Part shown: one piece after another, positions 49,901 to 60,900 of the stretch
How positions within the stretch are numbered: position 1 is the first letter of the stretch
Layout: every line of letters starts with the position of its first letter
Assembly (NCBI GenBank): GCA_022457155.1
Contig: JAJGOT010000099.1
Coordinates: forward strand, 1,219,501 to 1,283,500
Reading direction: 5' to 3'
Source: Cladopsammia gracilis
Lineage: Eukaryota > Cnidaria > Anthozoa > Scleractinia > Dendrophylliidae
Length of the DNA stretch: 64,000 nucleotides
The notes under the pieces: model-generated
The model's input: only the letters and a program-made list of their open reading frames with translations
What the model was told of the DNA's origin: nothing
The model's database searches: none
Position numbers and translations under genes: made by a program

Positions 49901-52556
49901 GAGCAGTGGCATTGTCAGTGATGCTTACAGTGTTTTGTAACCTGGCTGCTGTCTTTACTGTCCCACCTCTTGTGGCCTGGATTATAGCATTCAAGGATGT
50001 CAAGTTGGACGCTATTGCACTGTTGATTAAGCTTGTACTGACTGTGCTGCTTCCTCTACTGGTACGTACATGCACTGTTCACATGTGCACTGTAGTTCAC
50101 CAAGTACAATGTATTGGCCATGGGCAATTATTTTTATCTCTCCTAAAGGAGTGGGGTGGAATTATTCAAGGTGATCATAATATATTTGTATGACTCTACA
50201 GACTTCTGATACTCCTAGCTTCAAACCATTTACTATGTCACTTTCTAAAATTATGAGCCTGAAGTTGTGCCTCAAATATCTTAAATTACCATTTGGTCAA
50301 ATCATAAAAAATTACAAAAAACTAAACCAAGCTGGGGAATTTCACCAGGGGTCAACTCAATAAAACTTTTACAAGTGCAATTTACAAGTGCAGCTATTGT
50401 TTTCAACCTTAGACTATGAGCAGTCTCTCTTTCCCAGCTTATAGCGAATACAATATATTTCAATTTGATTTTTGGTGAATTTTTGGCCGCCATCTTGGGG
50501 CACCAAGATGGCCGCTCCATACATTTCTTACTGAAAATGTCTAATACTCGTTCGCCTATAACTCTTGAACAAAATGCTCTTGCACTTCAAAATTTGGCCC
50601 AGATGTGTAGTTTTAAACTCTCTACAATTCCATAAACATTTTAGAATAGAAAACTGTTGTTTAATGCTTCTGAATTTTTATATGACGTAAGTGAAAACCC
50701 CCAATAGAAAAGGGAGCCAGCCAGAATGCTCCTTTCATTTAGAAAAATGGGCCAGTGTTGCCATGTGATTGATCCTTTATTCTTGGCTTTCACATGACGT
50801 CATAAAAATTAAAAAATCTAAAGAAAACGTCCTACAAAGCTGTTTCTAACATGGTATGTGGATACAAGTGTTATAATCTTTCACAAAAAAAGTTTCAGGT
50901 TTTAACGATGTTTTGCTTCCGATTTACAAAGGTTTTAAATGTGTCGCGCAATGCGTCACGCTATTTCAGATAAGCCACAAAAAAAAAAAAACTGAATCAG
51001 CTGAAAGTTATTGTTTGCATTATAAGTGCTTATAAGCCGAGTTAATTGAGCTTATAGCAAATACAATATTTTTGGATTTGATTTTTGGTGTAATTAAGAC
51101 TTTGAATTTTTGGCTGCCATCTTTGTGCCCTTCTAAGGGGCACAAAGATGGCCGCTCCATACATATCTTACTAAAAATATCTAATACTCGTTCGCCTATA
51201 ACTCTTGAACAAAATGCTTTTGCACTTCAAAATTTGGCCAAGATGTGCAGTTTTAAACTCTTTACAATTCCATAAACATTTTGGATTCGAAATCTATTTT
51301 TTAATGCTTCTGAATTTTGATATATATAATGACGTAAGTGAAAGCCAAGAATTATTGCTCATGCACATAGCGGTGTGAGGTAAGGTTTGCACTGACCATT
51401 CTTCTTTGTGTCATGATTGTCATAAAAAATTATACATGTAATGTCCAGTTACTTGGCTTCCTTATGGCACAGCCTTCATTATTTTATAAAACATTCAACA
51501 GTAACAACGTGGTTTGCCGGAATGATGACTGGATGAAAGGAGTAAACTGATACTCTTCTCCATGTTGGACATCTTATCTTGTTTGCTTTCATATGTATAC
51601 AGTACATGTAGCTTCTTTTTTAAATTTCATGTTTGTTACGCATGCGCATAACATTCGTTTTGCGATGTATTCGGCAAACTGCTGTGGAAGTCTTCCTGTG
51701 AATGTTGTTTCTATTTATAGTATAGAACTTGAGGAGAATCATGTAGATTTTGAGAACGTTTTGTAGAAGTTGTAAATTCATGGTGAAAAATTGGCTTTTA
51801 CATTTATCTGGTACGGTCTTTTGTGCTAGAAGGGGGTTCTTGGGAATTATTTTTGTTGTATTTTTACTGAAAATATACCATAAAAGTTTGTTATGCTGAA
51901 GCGCATGAGTATAGGCTACTTGGAGCCTCTTGTTGTACATGCATTTAAAAAGTCGCATCATTATTTAATTTTGATTATTTCTCTTTTTTGATTATATGCA
52001 GGTTGGCAAAGGGCTCAGGTATGTGCCCTGTGTGAAGCCATGCGTCAAAAAATTCTCCGACACTCTCAAGGTTATTGCCGTCATACTATTAACAATAATT
52101 CCATGGTTGAAAGTAAGCCAAGCAAGTGCTCAAAATGCCTTCAGTGATATCTCCATCGGAAGCATTTTTGCCATCCTTGGATGGGGTATGGCAATCCACA
52201 TCCTGTTTATTATGGTAATATATCCTCCATGCCTTCTCCTTAAACTGGAAAAACCTGCTCTGAAATCGGTCATGATAATGGCAAGTCAGAAATCTTTGGC
52301 AGTTGCTGTGACAATTTTGGGATTTCTTCCATTCACGCAAGCTGAGCAAGGCCTTATAAGTTTGCCTCTGATCATTATTCACCTTGGAATTTTGGTGTCC
52401 GATTCTGTTTGGGCGTCATGTTGGTTTGCAAGAGATAAAAAGAAAGAGAAAGCTGCAGCTGCCAATTTGCCAAATGGAGATACAGTTGCGCTTGGTGATC
52501 AAAGTACCGATGAGAATGAAATTCAACGCCTTGCGGAACATGAATCAGCAGTGTAG
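46935..52556 (+). CDS. SLC10A7: SLC10A7-like sodium/bile-acid-cotransporter-family protein, three coding exons
   Basis: Coding exons 46935-47489, 49885-50061 and 52002-52556 join in phase 0 (GT-AG) to 428 residues, somewhat longer than human SLC10A7 (about 340-360). Family landmarks: SGLKLKTGEVKDAL in an early helix, SAGVIL|TAQAGG (the conserved segment following the Pro/Ser signature, split by intron 1), LTVLLPLL|VGKGLR (split by intron 2), and SQKSLAVAVTIL followed by SLPLIIIHLGIL near the C terminus. About ten hydrophobic helices. A hydrophilic insert of about 40 residues (near 125-165) carries an NHS sequon. In animals SLC10A7 is not a bile-acid carrier; it affects cellular calcium handling and glycan/matrix processing (established for vertebrates). 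The C-terminal tail is acidic. A partial paralogue starts at 63222. Confidence 0.88.
47890..48368. mobile_element. MITE in intron 1 of the SLC10A7-like gene
   Basis: Ends TGCTGTGTTCACACT and (inverted) GATGTGAACATGGCA. The interior is rich in GAAACATGTTT repeats and contains AGGTAGTTTCGATCTAA. A related copy begins at 63737 in intron 1 of the paralogue. Confidence 0.7.
50440..50695. repeat. Dispersed repeat copy 1, intron 2
   Basis: Carries CCAAGATGGCCGCTCCATAC, ACTCGTTCGCCTATAACTCT and a TTCTGAATTTTTATATGACG end. Matches 51045-51350 closely. Confidence 0.75.
51045..51350. repeat. Dispersed repeat copy 2, intron 2
   Basis: Direct-orientation copy of 50440-50695 with an enlarged GTGCCCTTCTAAGGGGCAC hairpin at the centre. 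Confidence 0.75.
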
Positions 52557-52685
52557 TTTACAGTAAACCTGAGTCCCCTGACCTGTATGTCTGACCTTGT
52601 TGTGATATCGCAAAGAGAAAAGGGGGCTTGGTCACTACTGGTCTTTTTCAAGGGGTTAATTAGCAAAAAGTACAGTAAAACTCAG

Positions 52686-53048
52686 TGCTGCAACGATACA
52701 CCAGTGCACCGCGATATTTTTTGTCACGATACGAATATCGATATTTGAACAACATATCACGATATTATGATATTGTGATTCTTCATCAACATTCAGAAAT
52801 TACTGTTTCAAATGACTCCTTACCCAAGTCCAAACCTTTTTATAGCTATTAATTTTATTAAACAAAGGGACAAGAAAGTTCCATCCTTGCTTCGTATAGC
52901 TTTGCATGCTTCCGACACATATTTTTCATAATTAGTTGTCAGCTGACACAGTCTTGCACGCCCACGGGAAAAACATGCGGCTCGTCGCAAAATGTCTTCC
53001 CCTGTTGGTGGAAAAATGTATGTAATGATGTATCGTATCTGCTAAGAG
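52686..53048. mobile_element. Candidate degenerate hAT-like element
   Basis: Starts CAGTGCTGCAACGATACACC, followed by an array of CGATATTATGATATTGTGAT-like units, and ends TGTATCGTATCTGC..GCAGTG in partial inverted match. Target duplication not clear. Confidence 0.4.
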
Positions 53049-53062
53049 CAGTGCAGTTCAAA

Positions 53063-53120
53063 TGTAACACCAGTGCAAAAAGTATAACACCAGTGCAAAA
53101 AGTGTAACACCAGTGCAAAT
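53063..53120. repeat. 20-bp tandem repeat, three copies
   Basis: TGTAACACCAGTGCAAAAAG-type unit repeated three times. Confidence 0.8.
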
Positions 53121-53247
53121 TACAAATTTGAAAGAAAATTGATGCAAAGATGTTTTGCAAAAATTTTAAAAAAAATTTTTTTGTTAAAAAAAAAAGAAAA
53201 AAAAATTTCCAAAAAAAATGGATGCAATATTTTCATGTATAAATAAG

Positions 53248-53411
53248 TAATCATACGGTTTTCTTGTTCAAATTGGGATAAATTTTGCACTTGTGAGTTT
53301 TTCAAAAAGCTCAAAATTGCACTCGCCAAAGCGGCTCGTGCAATTTTGAGCTTTTTGAAAAACTCACTTGTGCAAATTAATCCGAAATTGAACGAGAAAA
53401 CCATACGATTA
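53248..53411. repeat. Foldback repeat
   Basis: TAATCATACGGTTTTCTTGTTC.. with inner AAAAAGCTCAAAATTGCAC and complements, 164 bp in all. Confidence 0.7.
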
Positions 53412-54540
53412 CCTACACTAATAATATTATTGTATACAGCAGTCTCAAGTGCGAGGAAGCAATGTTATACTGGAACATAGTAGAATTTAAGTTATTAATT
53501 TTTACTTGCATAGCAAAACCATCCAGTAGTTACAATGTAGGTGCCAAAACTTGTATTTGTTTCATTTGATTTTATAGTTTCAAAATTGTTCTAGACTGAT
53601 CATCTTCTGTAAATGCCAAATTGAAAAATATCTTGACAAAGTTTTCGAAGTTTTCACTTGGAAGCAATAAAGAAAAGTACTACTAAGAAGCTTTTGAATA
53701 GAGATTTTGATTACAAAAATATTGCTTGACTTGAGGTATATTCTTATATATAGTAGACACTTGTCTCTGTTTATTGACTTGCAGACTGAAGAGTAGTTAT
53801 TTTTGACAAATTATTATTTCATATTTATTGGCAGATCATCCCTTTCAAAATATAAGTACATTCGTGATTGTATTATTTTATTATTGATTCTGTTGTCAGT
53901 TCTCTACAAATAATTAAAAACAAAATTGGATATTTCACATATAACTTATAGCAAAGATATCATTCCAATAATAGTCCAAAGTGAATTATATTATTATATT
54001 GAATTTTGTGCCATGTACAGTAGTTATGTGAAATTAATAACATTCCAAAAATAACCCAGGGTCAATAGAGTGACTTTACGATACCTGCAAAACAAAATTT
54101 ATTTAAATAGTCATTGTTGAATAGTCAATTGTAAACAAATGAAAACAATTAAAATTGAATTACTTTCAAATGGAGGTTTTTGTCTAATCTCTATTTTACA
54201 GGTTATGTGAAAACACTCTATTACAATAAAATGTTTTAAATTAATTTTTTGTAGAAGTGTGGTTTATTTTTAATGAAATAATTTTGTAATAAACTGAAAT
54301 GTTGTTTCTCTACATGATTGAAATAAAACATTTGATGCAAACAAACTGATTAAAGTACTTTTATATTATTACTGCTTCAAAGTAGGAAGGTGGGAATTAA
54401 TCAGAATGGAAAAATCAGGGGGCTTTTTTTTTCTAGATTTACCACTGATGTTATCAGCTGACAGCTGCAAGCTGATTAAGATTATCCCAGATATCACAAG
54501 TTTGTATTATTTTTATTAGCATTGGTACTAAAGAATATAA
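53412..54540. other. No gene recognised
   Basis: Very AT-rich intergenic sequence downstream of the SLC10A7-like gene. An AATAAA-like ACAATAAAATG near 54224 could be a distal polyadenylation signal. Confidence 0.35.
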
Positions 54541-54546
54541 ATAGGA

Positions 54547-54663
54547 CAATCACATGACTTTTGGAGGGCATATAGTTTATTTGTGGCCCGAGTAGCGCGA
54601 GGGTGCAAATAATGCTACGAGGGACACAAATAAACTATATGCCCGACAAAAGTCATGTGATTA
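54547..54663. repeat. Foldback repeat
   Basis: AATCACATGACTTTTGG.. GGGCATATAGTTTATTTGTG and complements, about 45-bp arms. Confidence 0.7.
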
Positions 54664-55537
54664 TCATTATTATCAATACACAAGGCCAAATCGTACAAAT
54701 TCATTTAATAAGAAAAAAATGTTTAACAGAAACAGGGCCGTAAATGCGTTTGCAGCCCACCGAATTCAATATCGTCCGCAACTCGCGCGTGTTTTCTCGA
54801 AGGCAGTTTCTTATTTGGCCACGTATATTGATAATAATGGCAGTTGACATACTTTCTCAAACTCTTTCAAGAAAAGAAAAAAGAGAATTAGAAATTTGAC
54901 TAAAGACAGTAAGCAATGTTTTGTGCAAAAAAAAATGTGACGTATAGTTTGCACAAAAATGGTGATAAAAAATAGGTTAAACCATGTGTATAATAGACAA
55001 ATCTTCAAGCTCCAGAAGCAAAGTTTCTTGTCTGGAGCTGTTTCCAATTGAGTGTCATTGAACCAAAGTGACTACCATGTCCAATTGCAACATAGGCAGG
55101 CAATCCAATGAACCAATCAAGAGCAGGCATACACATGCAAGCATGCCACGATTGGTTTTAGTTTATTTAATTGATTAAAAAAGTGATGCCTTATTATTCC
55201 CACAATGTATGCTGCCTTTGTGATTTTGTACCATGAACATAATTTTCCATGACCCACACTTAAATTCCATGACTTTCCAGGCCTGGAAATTAAATTGTAC
55301 AATTCCATGACTTTGCAGGTTTTTCCATGACTATGTGAACCCTGAAGCAAATTTTATGAAGGAATTACTTTTGACACTTAACTTCTCAGTAAACAACACA
55401 ACAGCAGCAACCAGTAACCAAACCACTGTGAGCCTTCAGATTGGAATTCCAACGCATTACCCACTTTCCACTACAATACCATGCCCATAAACACAGACTG
55501 TTAATAGAATACAGAAATTTCAGTACACTGATTTGAT

Positions 55538-55745
55538 GAGGCCCTGCCATGGTAAATTCCGACAGGCGACATGAGCCAAAAAGTAGCGACAGCACGTAAA
55601 ATGAAATCGCTACAAAAGACAAATAATCGTTCAATTTCTGACAGCAATGTGAAACATTGATAAAACACCGACACAAGACATTTTAAAATTCAGACAAGCG
55701 AACTGGACCCCCCCCCCCCCCCCCCCCCCCGCCTGGCAGGGCCTC
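55538..55745. mobile_element. 208-bp MITE with 6-bp target duplication
   Basis: TIRs GAGGCCCTGCCA / TGGCAGGGCCTC and a perfect duplication TTTGAT (55532-55537, 55746-55751). A C23 tract lies just inside the right TIR. It sits 29 bp beyond the stop codon of the minus-strand oxidoreductase, so it is probably in that gene's 3' UTR. Shares its GAGGCCCTG start and 6-bp duplication with the element at 11355-14314. Confidence 0.82.
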
Positions 55746-55774
55746 TTTGATCCTCAGTTCCTCATTTTATGTGT

Positions 55775-56986
55775 CTACTTAGTGGAACATTGTTCATCCG
55801 TTAACGTTCCAAACTTTGTAATAGGATGAGTGATCTTCCAGTTCTGATCAACTGCTAACAAAGCACTTGTTGATGGCAAGCATTTAGTATTCGCTAATCC
55901 AAGAGAAGGCAAAAATGATGCAACATGTTTTGCAATCCCAAGACAAGCAGAAAGACCTGTTGAGCGAATTCCACCCACTGCTATCCATCCCTTTTCTGGA
56001 TTACAATCTATGCAGTAATCTTTAAATTCTGTGGCTGGTCGCAGACCTGCATACGTTCCTATAACGTGGTGTTCTTTGAGAGAAGGGACCATGGTATGGG
56101 CACGACTCACCAATGTTTCAATCACCGTATCATCAATTTCGGCATTCTTGCGATCTAACTGGTCCTCGGCAGTGGGACCCACCACAATGTTACCATAAAT
56201 TGTTGGAAAGATAAGAATCCCCTTTGTTTTTGGGGTAGGAACAGGAAATATAATTGAATTCAAAAGACTTCCTGCAGATTTGCCGAAAACTGCAAACTGT
56301 CCTTTACGAGGTTTTATTGTAAATGGACTTTTTCTGTGGATTGATTCTAACTCATCACCATATAACCCGGCGCAGTTGACTACAACTTTGGTAGTTATTT
56401 GTCCTTTGGATGTTGACAGCTGCCAATCATTCACTTGTCTTTTTCCACCAGTCACATGACAGCTTGTCAATATCGTTGCCCCTTGAGCAGTTGCTATATT
56501 AGCTAACGTAATAGGAATTCTCCAAGGATCCACTAAACTTTCTCCAGGCACATAAACAGCACCTACCGCCTTGGGGCTCAATTGAGGTTCCTTCTCAAGT
56601 AACTCGCTCGCTGTTATCTGCCTGACATCAGTCACGCCTGCTTTGTGAGCCTTTTCAACTAATTCGGGCAATCTTTCGAGATCACTTTCGTTCCAAGCTA
56701 CGATGAAACCCCCAGACTTTCTGTAAGGGATGTTATAGTCAGCGAAAAAGCTCTCATTTAAGCCTCGTGCTCGCTGAAGACACATAAGCTCGAGACTGTC
56801 GAGGGGTGCATCGAAACCTGTGTGAAGAGTTCCACTGTTTCCAGAGCTTGCTCCGCTAACAAGATTTTCCTCCTTCTCGCAAAGCACGCAGCGAAGACCT
56901 AACGATGAAAACTCGCGGAGAACAGCGCAGCCTACGACTCCACCACCCACAACAGCTACATCGAAATTCCTCTTATCTTCCGCCAT
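55775..56986 (-). CDS. FAD-dependent oxidoreductase (DAO superfamily, GlpO/L-2-hydroxyglutarate-oxidase-like), single exon
   Basis: Intronless frame from ATG at 56986 to TAG at 55775-55777, 403 residues. The N terminus is a Rossmann FAD-binding motif (DVAVVGGGVVGCAVLREF, then a Glu in CEKEE), followed by SGASSGNSGTLHTGFD, a variant of the (S/N)SG-x-LH-x-G stretch of glycerol-3-phosphate and 2-hydroxyglutarate oxidising members. The C terminus has GLRPATEF and GGIRSTGLSACLGIA, the second FAD-contacting block. The reaction is probably oxidation of a small hydroxy or amino acid or polyol phosphate with FAD reduction. I cannot choose the substrate. No mitochondrial presequence or membrane segment is visible. 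An intronless gene between intron-bearing neighbours could reflect retroposition or an old bacterial transfer. The frame is intact and so probably functional. Confidence 0.85.
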   Translation of the reverse strand: MAEDKRNFDVAVVGGGVVGCAVLREFSSLGLRCVLCEKEENLVSGASSGNSGTLHTGFDAPLDSLELMCLQRARGLNESFFADYNIPYRKSGGFIVAWNESDLERLPELVEKAHKAGVTDVRQITASELLEKEPQLSPKAVGAVYVPGESLVDPWRIPITLANIATAQGATILTSCHVTGGKRQVNDWQLSTSKGQITTKVVVNCAGLYGDELESIHRKSPFTIKPRKGQFAVFGKSAGSLLNSIIFPVPTPKTKGILIFPTIYGNIVVGPTAEDQLDRKNAEIDDTVIETLVSRAHTMVPSLKEHHVIGTYAGLRPATEFKDYCIDCNPEKGWIAVGGIRSTGLSACLGIAKHVASFLPSLGLANTKCLPSTSALLAVDQNWKITHPITKFGTLTDEQCSTK

Positions 56987-58460
56987 ATTTTCAGATAATC
57001 GCACAGGTTACCCACCACTGAATCGCTGCCGTCGTGTTCCCTCGGGGAGTGGGGACGGGTATTGCAACCTGTACCACAAATAATACCGATGCAAAATAAA
57101 TAAATAAAAATGAACGTAGAATTAAAGGAAATGTTACTTCGTGAGGGAGTACGAAAAATTAGAAATTGGTTTATCTGTGCAATGAGATGCAAAAATCGTG
57201 GGTAGCGGAAGATGTTGGTGGGGGCACAGGCAGCCCAAGCTCAGGTCACGAGAACGCGAAGGATTAATTATGTGGGAGACGGGACGTGGCCCTTTGATGA
57301 AAGCGATATTGGGCTACACGGCGAACGTTTTAAAAATTTGAGCTCTTGAAATACCCCAAAGAACAAAAGAATACACCATGATGAAAGAAAACACAGCATA
57401 TCGGATCCGCAAATGACCTACGTATCGTTTGCGGTCTTCTGCAGTTTACTTTTATTTCTATATATTTTGGGACCGTAGGTCTTTTCAGATCCGATATGCT
57501 GCGTTTTCTTTCAGCATGGTTTTGCCCATGCGTTTAAATGCTCAGATCGGCTTTGTCCACCTACATTTCAATTTGCGAGACATCTTTGCGATACGTGGGC
57601 TCCTTGATCCCCGAAACACGTGATGTGGCACGCGTGTTTCGGGTGACAAGTGAGTACATAGTACGGAACGGGTCATTGTGCAGTCTATTTGCGCTGGCTA
57701 CGGCTTTCTTGCTGGCGACATTTAGATCGTTACACCGTGCTGATGAGTTGCAATAACAACGAAACAATTGTCCACGGTTACGATCCTACTTTATCGGTTT
57801 CTGTCGTGATGGTATCTCACAAATTTTACTTCTTTACGTGGTTAGATCAGCCTTGCAGTTCATTGTTTTTGTTCATTCATCTTTTGGCTGATCCGGTTAG
57901 GTCTCTAGTACATCCTACGTATCATTAGCAGCATTATCGTTTGCGGTCTTCTGCAGTTTACTTTTCAGTGTAATTGGGCATGACTGACTGGAAAGAGGTT
58001 GGAAAGGGGGCGGGGGGGGGGGGGGAAGGGGCCCGCCTTTCCGAATCCCCCACCTCTCCTATCCCCTTTTCAGCAAGCAATGTCCGAAAAGTCGAGCTAA
58101 AAAAATATATACGTACATTTCACTTTATTTTGTTTGTCTTGTCTCTGTCTTAATTTCTCTGCCGTAAGGTTCACTTTACCGTGTTGTGTTACATTCGGAA
58201 ACTGTAATCTTTCCCTCTCAAATAATCGCTCCCAGTAAAAAGGAATGGTCGCCTTTCCCTTCCCCTCCTCCCACCAATAAGAAATGACAGTTCGAGTTAG
58301 AGAAAGTTAAACTGAGGCAATTGCAAATGAGAAATGGCTAGAAATCTTCCGACGTGACTTAACTGCACGAAAATGGGGCATCTTCATTCAATACGTTCGT
58401 TCGGCAGAGCTTTTTATTATCACGAGTTTTTATTAAAAACAGCTAGTCCGGTCTTTCAGC
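56987..58460. other. Intergenic; 5' flank of the oxidoreductase and short repeats
   Basis: TATCGTTTGCGGTCTTCTGC occurs twice (57422 and 57947) and CATATCGGATC / GATCCGATATG blocks are inverted relative to each other (57398, 57488), so a repeat element is likely. A G14 tract lies at 58012-58025. No exon recognised. Confidence 0.45.
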
Positions 58461-60900
58461 ATGGATTCGACACTTCGGCAGCCACTCGCGAAGTCGGTTT
58501 TTGCTATTTAAAGGCAAACATCCCAGACTAAAGTTGACAAAAGATTGTTTGTCGTTTAAATGTCAGAAATGTGGATGTTTTACACAGCTGTACGCGTTGC
58601 CGCGTAACCATGCTTGCGTTTTCGCAGCAATTCTTCGAACAAATGCAAATTCGCCAGTAAACCTAAAAAGACAGGGCTGTGTTGGGAATAAAATTTGTTT
58701 GACGCCTTCGTCGACGAAGCTGCTTTTTCAATAGTTTCACCGCTGCAAAAGGTAAAGTTATCAAGTTAAGTTATAACTAAGAAGAGTCTTAGGGCAGAAT
58801 TGGAAATGATTTGTCGAATCCTTAGTGGATCTGATAATAAGTACTCACTTATGATCAGCCGTCGACGTATTAAATCATCATGAGTGAAATTCAAAGTTTC
58901 TGCTTTCCGGTTTAGACTATGAATTTAGCTAGAGTTTTAAGGTCCGGATCAGGTCAGAAGAAACTTAAATAAAGGACTTGTTCTTTTTCTAGTACCTTTA
59001 ATCTGGACGGGACAGTATTCGATCCGATTTTCGCCAACCACACAGCGGTATTCAGAGATGTGGTCATAGCGCTCATTTGATTTAAAATTACCCTTTAATT
59101 TAAAGCCTCCGTTTAAAACTTGGGTCAATGTGAAATACTCAAGCGCTTTTAGTTTTAACTAAGTGTTACCCGAAGCGAAGATGTCGAAAACGAAGTACTT
59201 TTTTCTGTACATGATGAGCTAAAGACAAATAACAGTGATTTTGTATCCCATTACTTGTTTAGTTTGGTATGCTCGATTTTATCACCTAGTACTTACACTC
59301 CCAGCGACTAAAAACTGAAAAAATAATCTGTTCATATTTTAGTTTAACGTATTGAACATTACGAGTTTCGATATTATTCGATCAGTAAGCATGCAGTTGA
59401 TATCTGCATAGAGTGGTGAATATGCCTTTATTTTGCTGACAAAACTGAAAATCTTTTAGTAGTTTAACTTTTAAACTTCAATATACCGGTTTCCCTACCG
59501 TAGTTTCGGTTGCTGATAAATTCGAATCCAATTGCTAGATCAAACTGGTTCCGACAAGAGGGGACTGAATTAAATGTTTAGTTCCGATCGAGGGCGGTGG
59601 ACGTAAACTAAATTAAACTTCAAACATACAGTTTCCCCACAAATCGGTCGGCCAGTTTCAGTCAGTGCTGTATAATTATAATTTCGAAGTCACGATTGCT
59701 GGATCAACATTTAGACACGAAAAATGTTTAGTTCCGCGATCGAAGGCGGTGCGAAGATAAACTAATAAACAGCGCAATTTCTTAGGCAACACAAGCGTAA
59801 AAATATCATAGAAATCGAATAACAAATTAAATTTTGTTAGTTAAAAAAACCATGCATTACATCTGAAACAAGAAGGAAATTTTTAAATGTAAAAAGATTA
59901 CATAGCCTCCTCCAGTCTCCCATAACATTGTAACTACCGTTTAGCATGAAATAGTAATGACATTTTTTCTTGAGCATGGCAGGGAGCAAGGGTAGGCTTT
60001 TTGCGTCAGTCCTTTAGGGCAGTAATGTATCACTTCAGTGAAATGTGTCTTAAGTAAAGACCAGTAAAGCGTACCGTAAATTAACAAGTGATGCAAGTTG
60101 AAAATATTAAGTTTCCTTCATTGCGGTTAATATTATGCTGCTTGAACTGGAAAACGTAAAAATGACTTCCCAACAGAAATTTCTATCATCTCGAACAGCA
60201 AAAAATTGTTCCCGCAAAAAAAACAACATTCTAAATTCCAATTCTATCCGGAACGCACGTACACGTTGGTTGTAACGAGCTCCTGAGCTCTTACGTGTTA
60301 CGTGGGTAAATAAATTTCGTTTCGTTTTTCGTTTCGTTCACAAAAATTTCATGCTATACACGGTAATTCATCTTAGCGTGCGAGCAAGCTTTCTTCACGA
60401 CGTGCATTTTGGAAGCACCCTCGAGAGAGCTTGCTTGCAAGTCAAGCTCATACGAGTGTTAACAAATTAGACCATTTATTGTTTCGGTTCACATGAGGTT
60501 TGTATTGCATTCCCTCCCACTGAAGTGTCAGTCAACAGTCAGGTTCGACAACAAACAATAGCCGGACAACATTACGTAAAGATACTGCCGAATAGTATAA
60601 ACAGCTTCGTTTATCTCAAAATTGACATAAGCTAACAAATTTGAATTACCTGTTTTCAGTCAGTTGTACAGCATAATTGTTGACAGCACCACTGTTAAGC
60701 ACAGAACTCGGTAGCTTTCTGACTTGAAAACTCACACTTCAGAATTTCATGTACAGGCTAAAAATTTACTTACAGTCATGATCGGAACATCCATGTGCGA
60801 TCGCCACTCGAAAGCGACTACTTGTTCAAAATACCGTTAGTCATATCATTATATAGTTGGAACCTCTCGTAACCTCTGGTAAGCAACACTCGCCCATATT
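58461..60900. other. No gene recognised
   Basis: A plus-strand open frame at 58501-58734 contains CQKCGCF but no known domain. 59570-59770 holds two related GTTCCG(C)GATCGA(G/A)GGCGGTG blocks. Nothing else is supported. Confidence 0.4.

Noticed and set aside
55386..55676. 96-codon minus-strand frame
   Set aside because: Overlaps the MITE at 55538-55745, and the same frame occurs in its relative at 45387.
58501..58734. 77-codon frame with CxxCxC
   Set aside because: Single short cysteine cluster, no ATG-context or homologue recognised and no splice partner. Not enough to call a gene.
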